From positions 12,569,390 to 12,633,389 of the forward strand of contig NC_065882.2 in assembly GCF_932274485.2 (NCBI RefSeq): DNA of 64,000 bases. The letters are read 5' to 3'. The position numbers and the translations under genes were made by a program. Under the pieces are notes generated by a model. It saw nothing but the letters and a program-made list of their open reading frames with translations. It was not told the DNA's origin and ran no database searches. This document shows positions 54,545 through 64,000 of this stretch, piece after piece (positions within the stretch are counted from its first letter, which is position 1; every line of letters starts with the position of its first letter). The stretch is from Patella vulgata (taxonomy: Eukaryota; Mollusca; Gastropoda; Patellidae).

Positions 54545-55184
54545 CAGGGGCGCCGGAACTCGTGTACCAGGGTATGCAAATGGTACCCTGCCCCTTTCTG
54601 GGGTATACATGTATACCCATGCCCTAATGATGAAAGTTTTCAACCTTGCGACATCTGAAAACCTGGACAAGGTCCACGATGTCTCAGAATTCTCTAAACA
54701 ATCGACTATTTGCCAAAATTCACAAGTTGAGAATGGACGAAACAGATATTGTAAAAAATTACCTGAATTTATTGAGAAATCTGATCAGCGCATCAATTAT
54801 TTTGGTCGATTATAGTCTCATTATAGTGTCTCGTCAACACTTGCTCCTGAATATGAGCTCTTGCAAGAATCGTGTCTCTAAATCTACTGTAACGTTCAAT
54901 AAGCTTATTCTATTTTCTCGATGAAGATTGGTGTATTGAATGTCAAATTAAAAAGAATATTTTTTATGAGATGAATTGCTCATGATACGAGAATTGTGAA
55001 TAAACAGGCTTTTTTCTCTTTCATTATCATGTATTTTAAAGGGTTTTATGTTGGAATTTGGAATGCTAGAGGCGCTCTAAACAACGTTCTCGGAATTGAC
55101 AAATTTCAAAATTTTCTAGAGGCAGGGGGGACAGACCTCCCTATCTTTTGGTACCCTGGCCCTCGCGCCGTTCCAGCGCCCCTG
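54545..55184. mobile_element. Non-autonomous hAT-type element, 640 bp
   Basis: Ends CAGGGGCGCCGGAAC and, inverted, CAGGGGCGCTGGAAC, typical hAT termini. A perfect 8-bp duplication TAGCAGTG flanks it (54537-54544 and 55185-55192). No intact transposase; short open frames inside are unrecognised. It sits between PFDN4 and the DC-STAMP-family gene. Confidence 0.9.
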
Positions 55185-55394
55185 TAGCAGTGTAAATCTT
55201 CGGTAATAAATACACACTAGAATTATCCTTTAAACTGTTTAATACCGGAAAACATAACATATCATATACACAGAACAGCACTTTCTACAGACAGAGTGAC
55301 TGTCCTTTTTTTATATTTATATATTAATGTTTATTGATGATCATGGCTTTTTTTTTATACATGATTAGATTGCTTTATTATATTTTCATCTAAA

Positions 55395-55700
55395 GCATTT
55401 CAGTATATATATGGCTTCTTCTATCAATATTAAAACTTAAAAAAAAACATTCTTTCAAAGTCAGTTCAAAATGATTTCAACTCAAATAAGTTAAGATTAT
55501 TCCTTTGCTTTCAGTATATAGCTTGTTCTATCAATGTTAAAACTTAAAAAAAACATTCTTTCAAAGTGATTAGTTCAAAATGATTAAGATTATACCTTTG
55601 CTTTCAGTATATGGCTTGTTCTATCAATATCACAACTTAAAAAAAAAACATTCTTTCAAAGTCAGTTCAAAATGATTTCAACTCAAATAAGTTAAGATTC
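55395..55700. repeat. Tandem copies of the PFDN4 3' end
   Basis: Three copies of a roughly 95-110-bp unit (AACTTAAAAAAA, CATTCTTTCAAAG, AAAATGATT, GTTAAGATT). The innermost copy runs into the last codons of PFDN4. The two outer copies keep a diverged version of that coding tail (near 55492-55515 and 55584-55606) followed by CAGTATAT. The unit therefore joins coding end and 3'UTR. Confidence 0.7.
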
Positions 55701-56093
55701 TTCCTCTGCTTCTAAATTAATATTGGTACCAAATTTGGCATAAAGTTGAACTTTTATATCTGCTAATATCCGTTTATGTGTACCAACATTTTCTCCTAAG
55801 TTTTTGATGTCTTGCAATGTCTGTTCTTTGCCGTTTTCTATCATTCTTGTAGCATCATCTATATTACAACTTATAAATATTTCACCTATTTGATATGGAA
55901 TTAATTCGACTGAATCTAACAATACCAGTTCATCTGTAGCATCTTCTAAATTCTGTACTTCTTTCTTTTTTGCAACAATTTCTTCCTTAATATCTTGTAA
56001 TCTGGCATTGTATCTGGCAAATCTATTTATTTTTTGTTGATCTTCAAATGTCACCTGAACATCATTTTCCGTATCTGGTGAAAGGGTTGCCAT
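55692..56093 (-). CDS. PFDN4: Prefoldin subunit 4, single coding exon
   Basis: 133 codons, matching the family length (about 134). VTFEDQQKINRFARYNARL opens the first coiled-coil helix. VELIPYQIGEIFI is the beta-hairpin core that builds the hexamer's double barrel. The second helix leads to VQLYAKFGTNINLEAEE, the diagnostic C-terminus of eukaryotic PFDN4. Prefoldin is a cytosolic co-chaperone that hands nascent actin and tubulin to the CCT chaperonin. The frame has no interruption. A good 3' splice site (pyrimidine run plus TTTTTCAG, cut at 56135/56136) sits 42 nt before the ATG, so a 5'UTR intron is likely and argues against a simple processed retrocopy. AATAAA occurs on this strand at 55379-55374 and 55335-55330. 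Confidence 0.95.
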   Translation of the reverse strand: MATLSPDTENDVQVTFEDQQKINRFARYNARLQDIKEEIVAKKKEVQNLEDATDELVLLDSVELIPYQIGEIFISCNIDDATRMIENGKEQTLQDIKNLGENVGTHKRILADIKVQLYAKFGTNINLEAEEES

Positions 56094-56135
56094 TGTTTTT
56101 GCTTGAAACTATTATCCAGTAGCCTAGTTTCTGTT

Positions 56136-56154
56136 CTGAAAAACACAAAAATAG
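56136..56154 (-). promoter_or_regulatory. Candidate 3' splice site of a 5'UTR intron of PFDN4
   Basis: On the minus strand the stretch is a T-rich tract ending TTTTTCAG, followed by 42 nt of putative leader and then the ATG. No donor was identified with confidence. Confidence 0.4.
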
Positions 56155-56174
56155 CATGCACTTATCTAATCGAC

Positions 56175-56183
56175 AAGATGGCG
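56175..56183 (+). promoter_or_regulatory. YY1-like motif (AAGATGGCG) upstream of PFDN4
   Basis: Matches the YY1 core often found around start sites of housekeeping genes. It lies 82 bp upstream of the PFDN4 start codon. Motif match only. Confidence 0.3.
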
Positions 56184-56265
56184 TAGTCCTGGAAACGGGG
56201 ATAAGACTTAGAATCTTGAATGAATATACAATTCGGTATTTAAAGAATGGTATGTTTAGATAACA

Positions 56266-56558
56266 CAGAGAGAGAGATAGAGAGAGAGAAATGGGGTTTA
56301 ACGTCCAATCGTCACAAACTAGGTCATTTGGGGACTAACATATGGTTTAATTTTATTTCAGTAATTCGCTTGCGCGTAGGGGTCTTTAGCAGTGGGAGGA
56401 AACCGGAGGACCCGGAGAAAACCCACGAGGTTGGACAGGCGACCCTACTCCCTGTCACGTACAACCTGGGATTCGAAACCAAACCGGATGACTCAATGAC
56501 AGGCCTTATGATACAGCGCGCACGTGCTAACCATTCGGCCATCCACCCTCCCCCACCC
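56266..56558 (-). repeat. SINE-A, full length, TSD TTTAGATAACA
   Basis: TTTAGATAACA at 56255-56265 and again from 56559. Confidence 0.93.
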
Positions 56559-56569
56559 TTTAGATAACA

Positions 56570-57150
56570 GTAATTAACTAGACTAAAATAAACCATATTG
56601 TTGTAATAAATCTTAAAATGGATCGAGTTGATATTACAAAAAATACTTAGGAAAATGAAAATAATCATGAAAGGTTTAACAAAGGCCGTCTTTCCACCAG
56701 TACTGAATAGAGAGAGTTGGGATGATGAAAAACACAATATTTAAATCCATCATAAGCACTAGGTAGGAATATCCCTGTGTCGCGGTTAAAGGGTCAATCC
56801 CGATAATATTTTGGAGAATAAAACTTCTTAATTTTGTATTAAAATCCCTTAAATCCTCAATCTCAGGGTCAAGCAACTAACTCAATGTATGTTATATGTT
56901 TACGTTACGTAATATGGGTTACGTGTCCGGATAAGAAGTTTTGACGTTCACGTCCAAACGACTCAGTGTTTTGAACTGAAAGTTTGAGACAAGGTAAATA
57001 CACAATTCCTCTATATTTGGGCGCTTAAATTTCATATTTTTCCGGACTTTATTTTTGAGACTGTTCAAATCGGGATAGTCCCTTTAAGGTCTTGTCTGTT
57101 TGCTGTGTGTAGGGCCGATTGTTGGAATCATTAGCAACTGGCTTGACAAG
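56570..57150. other. Nothing recognised
   Basis: A 66-codon minus-strand frame here has no motif. Confidence 0.3.
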
Positions 57151-57160
57151 GACGAATTCA

Positions 57161-57388
57161 GAGAGAGAGAGAGAAAAAGGGTGTTGGGGTGGGGGTGGGG
57201 GTAACGTCCACCCGACACAAAATAGGTCATTTCGAGACTATCACATGGTCCAGAGAAACCCACAAATGTTGGACAGGCGACCCTACTCCTTGTTACGTAC
57301 AAGCGGAAAATCGACACCACACCACTTGACTGAATAACAGACCCATGATCTAAAGCACACGCGTTGAACCATTCGGACACCCAAGCTC
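57161..57388 (-). repeat. SINE-A, core deleted
   Basis: AG run, GGTAACGTCCACCCGACAC, CAGAGAAACCCACAAATGTT, AACCATTCGGACACCC. Flanks GAATTCAGA / GGATTCAGA. Confidence 0.8.
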
Positions 57389-57599
57389 CCACACGGATTC
57401 AGAAATTGAGTATCCCTTCAATAAATAACAATAATAAGAGAATGCTTGCTTGTAGAAACATCGTGCCGTATGTCTATAAACCAGTGATTGTATGTATTCC
57501 ATATAAATTGTGTTGTGTTTTTTAATGTGCTTTTAAAATCACTAAATGCTACTAAATGATAAACTATTGCTATTAGGATAATCGGACTGATGTGTGTGT

Positions 57600-57777
57600 G
57601 AGTGAGAGAGAGGGGGAGAGAGAGAGGGGGGGGGGGTATCGTCCACTTGACACGAGGTTGGACATGCGACCCTACTCCTTGTCACGTACAACCGGGGAAC
57701 CGAAATCAGTCCAGTTGACTCAATGACAGACCTAATGATACAACGTACACGCTCTAACCATTCGGCCATCCAAGCCC
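57600..57777 (-). repeat. SINE-A, core deleted
   Basis: AG run, TATCGTCCACTTGACACGAG, then head to CATTCGGCCATCCAAGCCCC. Confidence 0.8.
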
Positions 57778-57964
57778 CTAATGTGTAAGAGCGTGGTGTG
57801 GTTAACACATGACCTAAATATGCATTATGAAAGACCTAAATCTGCCTATTACAGGTCTTTATTATAATATAACAAATGTTATAGACATTTTATTCACATA
57901 AGCCTTTAACCAACTCTCTAGAAGCTTTAAACGGAGCTTTAAACGGATTTAATGCTTTAATTTA

Positions 57965-58110
57965 AAAATGGCGAATCGAGGCTAAGTCTCGAATAACAAG
58001 TACCGTTGTTACGATAATAAACAGTGATATCTTCGTCCAGAATAAATTAATTTGAATGATATTTTCAATATATTCATTTTGTATTATTTTGCATAATGAA
58101 TCTTTAAAAC
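57965..58110 (+). repeat. Dispersed repeat, partner of 961-1120
   Basis: CGAATCGAGGCTAAG, GTACCGTTGTTACGATAATA, AATTTGAATGATATTTTCAA. Confidence 0.5.
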
Positions 58111-58313
58111 AGGTGATTTCATGTCTGAACGTATGTATTTTAATACTTTAATAAATCTGTCATGATATGTAATTAATAAGGAAGTATACTAGTAAGTAAT
58201 TTACACTGACAAAAGAAAACATAAAAAAAAAATCTAAAAGGTTTTATAAAAACGAAGGAATCAAACTGGACCAGTATACTTTCTGTCTATCTTTCTCCAA
58301 GGTATATGCCAAG

Positions 58314-58598
58314 GTGGGGGTTTGGATGGCCGAATGGTTAGCACGTGTACACTGTATCATAAAGTCTGTCATTGAGTCAACTGGCGTGGTTTCGAATCCC
58401 CGGTTGTACGTGACAAGGAGTAGGATCGCCTGTCCAACCTCGTGGGTTTTCTCCGGGTCCTCCGGTTTCCTCCCACTGCGAGCAAGCAAATTACTGAAAT
58501 AAAATTAAACCATATGTTAGTCCCGATATGACCTAGTTTGTGTCGAGTGTACGTTAAAGCCCATCTCTCTCTCTCTCTCTCTCTCTCACTCTCTCTGA
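58314..58598 (+). repeat. SINE-A, full length
   Basis: GGGGTTTGGATGGCCGAATG to GTACGTTAAAGCCCATC plus (CT)n. Confidence 0.92.
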
Positions 58599-59007
58599 AT
58601 GCAAGAGGATCAACACAACTTACATACCGTGGGTGGGATTGAGTGGGGAAAAATCGACTATAAAGAGGAACATAGTGTGGATATCTCATGTCCCCCCTCC
58701 CCCTCCACCCCCCACCCACCCGCCAAAAAATATTAGAGTAGGTCGGAAAATCATTTTATTCTTTTTCGTTCGGTGTGACTTAATTATTGAGTAAGCTTAA
58801 AATCAATACCGAAATTTTAGTGTTGGAATTTGGATTTAAAAGAATAAAGGTAGGTCATATTACCGTAAAAACAGGTATTTGGACACATTCGCGTGCGTAA
58901 TTGAGTTCCATTACCACGCGAGGCGTCTCTCCGTGTTGGGTACTTTCTCGTAAGTAATTCTGCTAACATTATAGTGAGAATGTAAGCCTGTCGAGGTTTA
59001 TGGGCAA

Positions 59008-59266
59008 ACCACTTGTCAGTGATGCAGGACGGAGGGCCTGACAAGGACAGCTGTCTAGTCGTTCGGATAAGACGAAAAACCGAGGTCCCGTGTACACATT
59101 GGCGTGCACGTAAAAGATCCTTTGACAGTTAGAATTCGATATAAGAGTAGGACGTAGTGCCGCTGTCCGGGCAAAATTTCCATCATAGCACACTGTATGG
59201 CGTATGCCCGTCTTCATTAGCCCAATTCGGAGCAGAACAGTAGGACGTTAAACCCCATTTCATTTC
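59008..59266 (+). repeat. SINE-B, 5'-truncated with TSD
   Basis: GTTTATGGGCAA (58996-59007) and GTTTATGGGTAA (59267-59278). Confidence 0.9.
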
Positions 59267-59279
59267 GTTTATGGGTAAG

Positions 59280-60615
59280 GGATTAATCCGCCAGTCTAGT
59301 CTTCTCTTGCTCGCCGAAATGTTACCATATTTTCTCTGGGATAACACCGCCCGACCCCCACGCGCTCTTCCACGTCTTTACCAACTTCCAATAATCGTGT
59401 CCCATTCTATTACAACTGAATCCAATCTCAAATCACGATTTTCAAGACTGAGATCTGAGAATGGAGGGGGCGGGGTTGATTCCTCGTATAGAGGGGTCAA
59501 ACTATCGGGGGTATATAATTACAAATTCTGTTGTGATTATAAATAATCTGATTAAAGCTGTCTGAGCTAAGGCTTAAAGAAAAGAAGCGCATGATGAATA
59601 TATCAAAAGTCTTTAACTTGTAGGGACGAATTAAATGAACTAAATAGATGTGAATTACTCGGGGCTAATTATCCGAATCCAATAGACCCGGATCAACGGT
59701 TGACGCTCACATTTGACAGAATTTAAATTAGGGTAGTAGACGTTTGGTAACGCTGTTTCATGTCAAATGATCTCGTACGAGACTAATTCATGGACAAATT
59801 TGGGTTTAAAAGTTGATTAAGGAATCGCTGCCAGAGGTGGTTGATCGCTGATTTTACACGATCAGACACAAGTTCCAAGGGGGACACACAAGACCACGGA
59901 ATTTATAATGTAGGATGAAATACGCTAGAGATAAAATGTGGCATACCTGAGCCACAGTGTGAGTTTACATCTGTTATGCCCCCGTCCTTACTGCGCTACA
60001 GCGACCGTACGGCGACCAGAAAATGCACAAGGTCGCCGACAAACGTAAATACAACGCGCAAAAATTCCCAAAATATTACAAACTTTAAAAAGTCGCGTTT
60101 TCACATCTTTCCAGGGCAGATCACAGAACCTTGGCGTTTGTTTTGAACATGCTAAAAACAAACGCCGTGACTCGGCGATCATTTGAGACTATGGAGACCA
60201 CTTCGTGATATCTGGCGTTTCCACCACGCTTTTACCACGCTTATGGCGACCTTGGCGCGCCCTGGAACCATTTTCCGCATTAAGGGCGCCACCCCGGTCT
60301 GTACACTTTTAGACGCGCGTTTTCGTTGTTGATAAATGCAAATGTAATGGGACCGTTTCCACAAACCGGCGAAAACGAGCGCGGAAACGCGTGCAAGGAA
60401 AATAGGCTTAAGGCTAGAATAGGTGACAATTGCATGTCAATAGCTTTCAAAACCATAGAATCTAACGTGGTCTTTTCCATTTCAGACAGACGTAAACCAA
60501 CAGTTTTTTTGCCGCCGATGAAGTTAATTTTTGATTATCATTATTTGGCTCTGGTCCCTTTAAATGACCAAACTATCTTCAATGGCGTCCTCGGTGCTAA
60601 CAAATTATGTCTAGT
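59280..60615. other. Unassigned; GC-rich palindrome-rich part 59985-60385
   Basis: The GC-rich part (GGCGACC, CGGCGAAAACG, CAAACGCCG) resembles the TA-class MITEs, but no matching ends were found. Confidence 0.35.
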
Positions 60616-60621
60616 CCTTCG

Positions 60622-60887
60622 GAGAGAGAAAGATAAATGGGGGTTTAACGTCCACTCGACACAAACTAGGACATTTCGGGGCTAACACATGGTTCAATTT
60701 TATTTAAATAATTCGTTTGCGCGTAGGGGTCTTTAGTAGTGGAAGGAAACCGGAGGACCCGGAGAAAACCCACGAGGTTGGACAGGAAACCGGAGGACCC
60801 GGAGAAAACCCACCAACCGGGGAATCGACTCAATGACAGACCGTATGATGCAGCGCACAGGTGCTAACCATTCGGCCACCCAACCTA
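60622..60887 (-). repeat. SINE-A with internal duplication
   Basis: GGAAACCGGAGGACCCGGAG and AAAACCCA occurs twice in tandem (60746-60812), replacing part of the head. Confidence 0.88.
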
Positions 60888-60929
60888 GTCCTTCGGTCTC
60901 GTGTACAAATTTATATTATGCTTTAGCCA

Positions 60930-61060
60930 AATGAAATTGGGCATAACGTCCTACTTTTCTGTATCAACCAGGCTGGTGAAGACGTGCATACTGTGTGCTA
61001 TTTGGGAAATTTTGCCAGGGCAGCGCCGTTTCCGAATACACCGTGTGACCGTGGGACCTT
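60930..61060 (-). repeat. SINE-B, left part (split by the TIR element)
   Basis: AAATTGGGCATAACGTCCTA, CAACCAGGCTGGTGAAGACG, CCAGGGCAGCGCCG. Confidence 0.65.
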
Positions 61061-61095
61061 AATCTTTTAAACCACACGTACGCCTAAACAATAGA

Positions 61096-62070
61096 GACTT
61101 TTGGCAAGCGGAATTTTCCCATCCGTATCACGTATCCGTATCGTATACGTGATACGTTGCGTCAATGTAGTTTTAGAGTTTTGGCATATTTTCGCGTCGC
61201 GTAGGTGTGCGTCGATCAGTTGAGCTTAGTTCTATTACAGCATGATGGCAGATATCTACCAAGATCACCACCAGTACTAATCAAGTGTCTATTAGAGCCT
61301 ACAATTTCCCGGAGGGAATGAAGTCGCTCGACAGTCGCTGAGCTATTAAAAAAAATGTCGAATTTTATTAAAAATGTTCGACTTCGACTCGACTGCAATT
61401 TTTGGTTTCACTAATGTATCACTTCAGAAAGGTTATACCCATTTACCACAGAATAAAATCATTTACAGATTTGCAAGGTTCCGCCTCCCTAAATTTAGTA
61501 TGTAGATCAACCATCATGGTTAAAATCACATCAAATATACACAAAGATTCATAAAAACGCTATGATACCATTTCAGCGTCTAAAAGTAGCAAAAAAAACC
61601 TAAAAGTAGCAAAAAAGACGGTAAAACGACACGAAAAAGTTATACGGACCTTTTCCGTATGAAAGCTGTTCGATTCATAAAAACGCTATGATACCATTTC
61701 AGCGTCTAAAAGTAGCAAAAAAAACTAAAAGTAGCAAAAAAGACGGTAAAACGACACGAAAAAGTTATACGGACCTTTTCCGTATGAAAGCTGTTCGATA
61801 CGTGCTGCCGTATCCGTGTGCCGTATCACGTATGAGAAATGCACACACATTGATGAAGTAGCAAAAAAGACTAAAAGTAGCAAAAAAGACGGTAAAAGGA
61901 CACGAAAATGTTATACAGACCTTTTCCGTATGAAAGCTGTTCGATACATGCTGCCGTATCCGTGTGCCGTATCACGTATGAGAAATGCACACACATTGAT
62001 GACGTCACACACAAAGTCCATACGGATACGCGATACGGACCAGAAATATACGCTTGCCAAAAGTCTCTAA
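61096..62070. mobile_element. TA-flanked TIR element with internal tandem array, about 975 bp
   Basis: Both ends read, toward the inside, GAGACTTTTGGCAAGCG, with CGTATCC-rich sequence just within. TA lies outside each end. The interior holds about three copies of a ~124-bp unit (CGCTATGATACCATTTCAGC, AAAGTAGCAAAAAA, GACGGTAAAACGACACGAAA). It appears to have landed in a SINE-B copy, parts of which lie on both sides. Confidence 0.75.
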
Positions 62071-62160
62071 TGTGTCTTGCCAGGCACTCCGTACAGCACC
62101 ACTGACAAGGTGGAAACGACGCAGGAAAATCACGAGGAACTTCCTCGGCCAACGCTAGAA
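62071..62160 (-). repeat. SINE-B, right part
   Basis: CTTGCCAGGCACTCCGTAC, CACCACTGACAAGGTGG, TTCCTCGGCCAACGC. Confidence 0.65.
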
Positions 62161-62221
62161 ACATGACGTAAAACAGATCATTTCATGTCTAAACAAAAGT
62201 AGTTGTATAAATCTTCAAGAT

Positions 62222-62484
62222 AGAGAGAGAGAGAGATAGAGAGAGAGAGAGAAACGAGGGTTTAACGTCCACTCGACACAAAACAGGTCATTTCGGAATT
62301 CGTTAACGCGTAGGTGTCTTTAGCAGTGGGAGGAAACCGGAGGACCCGGAGAAAATCCACGAAGTTGGACAGGCGACCCTACTCCTTGTCACGTACAACG
62401 GTGAATCGAAACCACGCCAGTCGACTCAATGACAGACCTTATGATACACCGCGCACGCGCTAACCGTTCGGCCATCCAACCCCT
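62222..62484 (-). repeat. SINE-A, short deletion in core
   Basis: AG run, GGGTTTAACGTCCACTCGAC, TCATTTCGGAATTCGTTAAC joins across the ACATATGG block, then a full head. Confidence 0.9.
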
Positions 62485-62489
62485 CGAGA

Positions 62490-62700
62490 TCAGGTAAAAA
62501 AAACTTCGTACCAGTATAATGTCGTATTGTTCTTAGTGGAAAACCTCGATTTTCTAGTTTATCGTTAAATTTTTAAACCATTAAAATCTCATCCATCCGA
62601 TGGTCTAGAGAGTTTATTATGACCTTGTCATGTGAATAATTGTCTAAATAATAGTTTATATAACTTTTGAAGCCAAAATAAAGACCTGCAATTGGCAGAT
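62490..62700. other. Nothing recognised
   Basis: No supported feature. Confidence 0.3.
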
Positions 62701-63435
62701 TTAGCTTACATGATTCGGTTGTTCTGTATTATTAAATTGTATTGTTCTTTATTGTAAAATTGGGCTGTTCTGTGTTATTAAATTGTAATGTTCTTTATTA
62801 TAAAATTGGGCTGTTCTGTATTATTAAATTGTGATGTTCTTTATTATAAAATTGGGCTGTTCTGTATTTTTTAATTTGGCTTTTCTGTATTATTAAATTG
62901 TAATGTTCTTTATTATAGAATTGCGCTGTTCTGTGTTGATAAATTGAGTTGTTCCGAGCTATTGAATTATGTTGTATTGTTCTTTACTATTAAATTAGGT
63001 TGTATAAGTAAAATAAAACCAAATACGAACAATCCAAACCATTAGACAAAATTCGAAGTCCTAAACAAACGGTATAGACAAAATAGTGTAATCAGTTCAC
63101 CGTGCACAAAATAAACGATAAACAGTGGTAACAGGTGCCCGGAAGTTAAACTTGAGTGTTCTGTACTATTAAACTTGAGTGTTCTCTACTATTAAACTTG
63201 AGTGTTCTCTACTTTTAAATTAGGTAGTTCTATACTATTAAACTTGAGTGTTCTGTACTATTAAATTAGGTAGTTCTATACTATTAAACTTGAGTGCTCT
63301 GTACTATTAAATTAGGCTGTTCTGTACTATTAAACTTGATTGTTCTGGACTATTAAATTAGGTTGTTCTGTACTATGCTGTAGATTAGGGTGCTCTGTAC
63401 TATTAAAGCAAGTTTTTCTGTACTATTAAAGATAA
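62700..63435. repeat. AT-rich tandem arrays: ~47-bp then 23-24-bp units
   Basis: First GGCTGTTCTGTATTATTAAA with TTGTAATGTTCTTTATTATA (about 62705-63000), later TTCTGTACTATTAAACTTGA plus GTG (about 63150-63430). The second array uses half of the first unit. Confidence 0.85.
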
Positions 63436-63534
63436 CTTCCCTCATACAAACTGGTTGATTTTGATGATATATTTGGACTAAAAACATATTCAATCTAATT
63501 AATCTGTCAAAAATCTGCTTCAAATTCCTCTCAA

Positions 63535-63566
63535 TCTATACTAATATTTGTGACTGTCTGTTTGTT

Positions 63567-63597
<31 letters not shown>

Positions 63598-63750
63598 TCG
63601 GGGTTGGCGGCTACAATAGGTCTGCCCCGAGTCTGAAATTTGGGGTATAGGGGTAGCTCGGACCGGGGAGTAACATAGGCCAGGTGGCGTTAGTCTACCA
63701 CTTCCGGTTTCGGAGTTATGACCCCCGAGCGAAGCCGGGCATTCTGCTAG
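63535..63750 (+). mobile_element. Small Helitron-like element, 216 bp, complete ends
   Basis: Begins TCTATACTAATATT directly after an A and ends CTAG directly before a T. The hairpin CCCGAGCGAAGCCGGG (63724-63739) lies 11 bp before the end. These are the standard Helitron signatures: 5' TC, 3' hairpin plus CTRR, insertion between A and T, no TSD. It carries a (TGTC)n microsatellite near its 5' end and no gene. Confidence 0.88.
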
Positions 63751-63754
63751 TGCA

Positions 63755-64000
63755 TTATATTCACGAGGAAATGCCCAGAGCTATAAAAAAATCTATTTAA
63801 AGAAATCGTGTGTATCAGGTAACTTGGCTGTCGCGGTACCTAGCAGTAGCAACGGGTGCGAAGCCGGAGGAGAATCCATTTATCATAAATATCGGATTAT
63901 CCCCCTGCCCACGCCTTATTCCGTGGTTTTTATCTCGGAAACTATTATACGTTTACGTCTCTCACCTTTTCCACTTCCGCTCACCATCTCAAGTTTAGCG
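63755..64000. other. Unassigned right end
   Basis: An open frame of 62 codons lacks recognisable motifs. Confidence 0.3.

Noticed and set aside
55692-56093. PFDN4 as a processed pseudogene
   Set aside because: The frame is intact with all diagnostic motifs, no poly(A) tail or TSD is seen, and a likely 5'UTR splice acceptor precedes the ATG.

Overview
This looks like nuclear DNA of a marine mollusc, most likely a gastropod. The reasons are AT-rich sequence, very long introns, three recognisable animal genes separated by tens of kilobases, and dense tRNA-derived SINEs, short foldback DNA elements and satellites. Nothing bacterial is present (no operons, no ribosome-binding sites). The species cannot be named from the sequence alone.

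Host genes. (1) Plus strand, 36.3-44.2 kb: the 3' four coding exons of a rhodopsin-family (class A) peptide GPCR, running from the DRY motif to the stop. All splice sites are canonical and the phases fit. Exons for the N-terminus and TM1-TM3 are not visible and probably lie upstream of the window. (2) Minus strand, 53315-50595: an intronless 906-residue DC-STAMP-domain protein with a C-terminal cysteine-rich RING-like module (DCST1/SPE-42/Sneaky family, sperm-egg fusion). Two perfect palindromic CRE sites lie about 150 bp upstream. (3) Minus strand, 56093-55692: prefoldin subunit 4, full length in a single coding exon, with its 3' end tandemly copied downstream. Genes 2 and 3 share a strand and are separated by a 640-bp hAT-type insertion and SINE debris.

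Repeats. 0-1.6 kb is SINE debris. 2.07-4.06 kb is a satellite with a roughly 116-bp monomer and an 894-bp higher-order period. 4.8-6.4 kb holds three consecutive, different tandem arrays. 7-36 kb is a gene-poor mosaic of SINEs, MITEs, a LINE 3' end, a foldback element with decayed coding sequence (21.4-24.0 kb) and several short tandem arrays. 36-44 kb is the GPCR, its introns filled with SINEs. 44-50 kb is more SINEs. 50-56 kb holds the two other genes. 56-64 kb is SINEs, a TA-flanked composite element, AT-rich tandem arrays and a complete 216-bp Helitron-like element.

Two SINE families dominate. SINE-A has a tRNA-like head, a core containing CTCCGGTTTCCTCCCAC, the tail GACGTTAAACCCCAT and then (CT)n. 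SINE-B has a different tRNA-like head and core but the same GACGTTAAACCCCAT tail, followed by (ATTTC)n. Target-site duplications of 10-16 bp are legible for many copies. One SINE-B insertion has an uninterrupted paralogous empty site elsewhere in the window, and one SINE-A copy has two tRNA-like heads.

The three host genes show no functional link. All repeat-family assignments come from reading the sequence; no database search was made.
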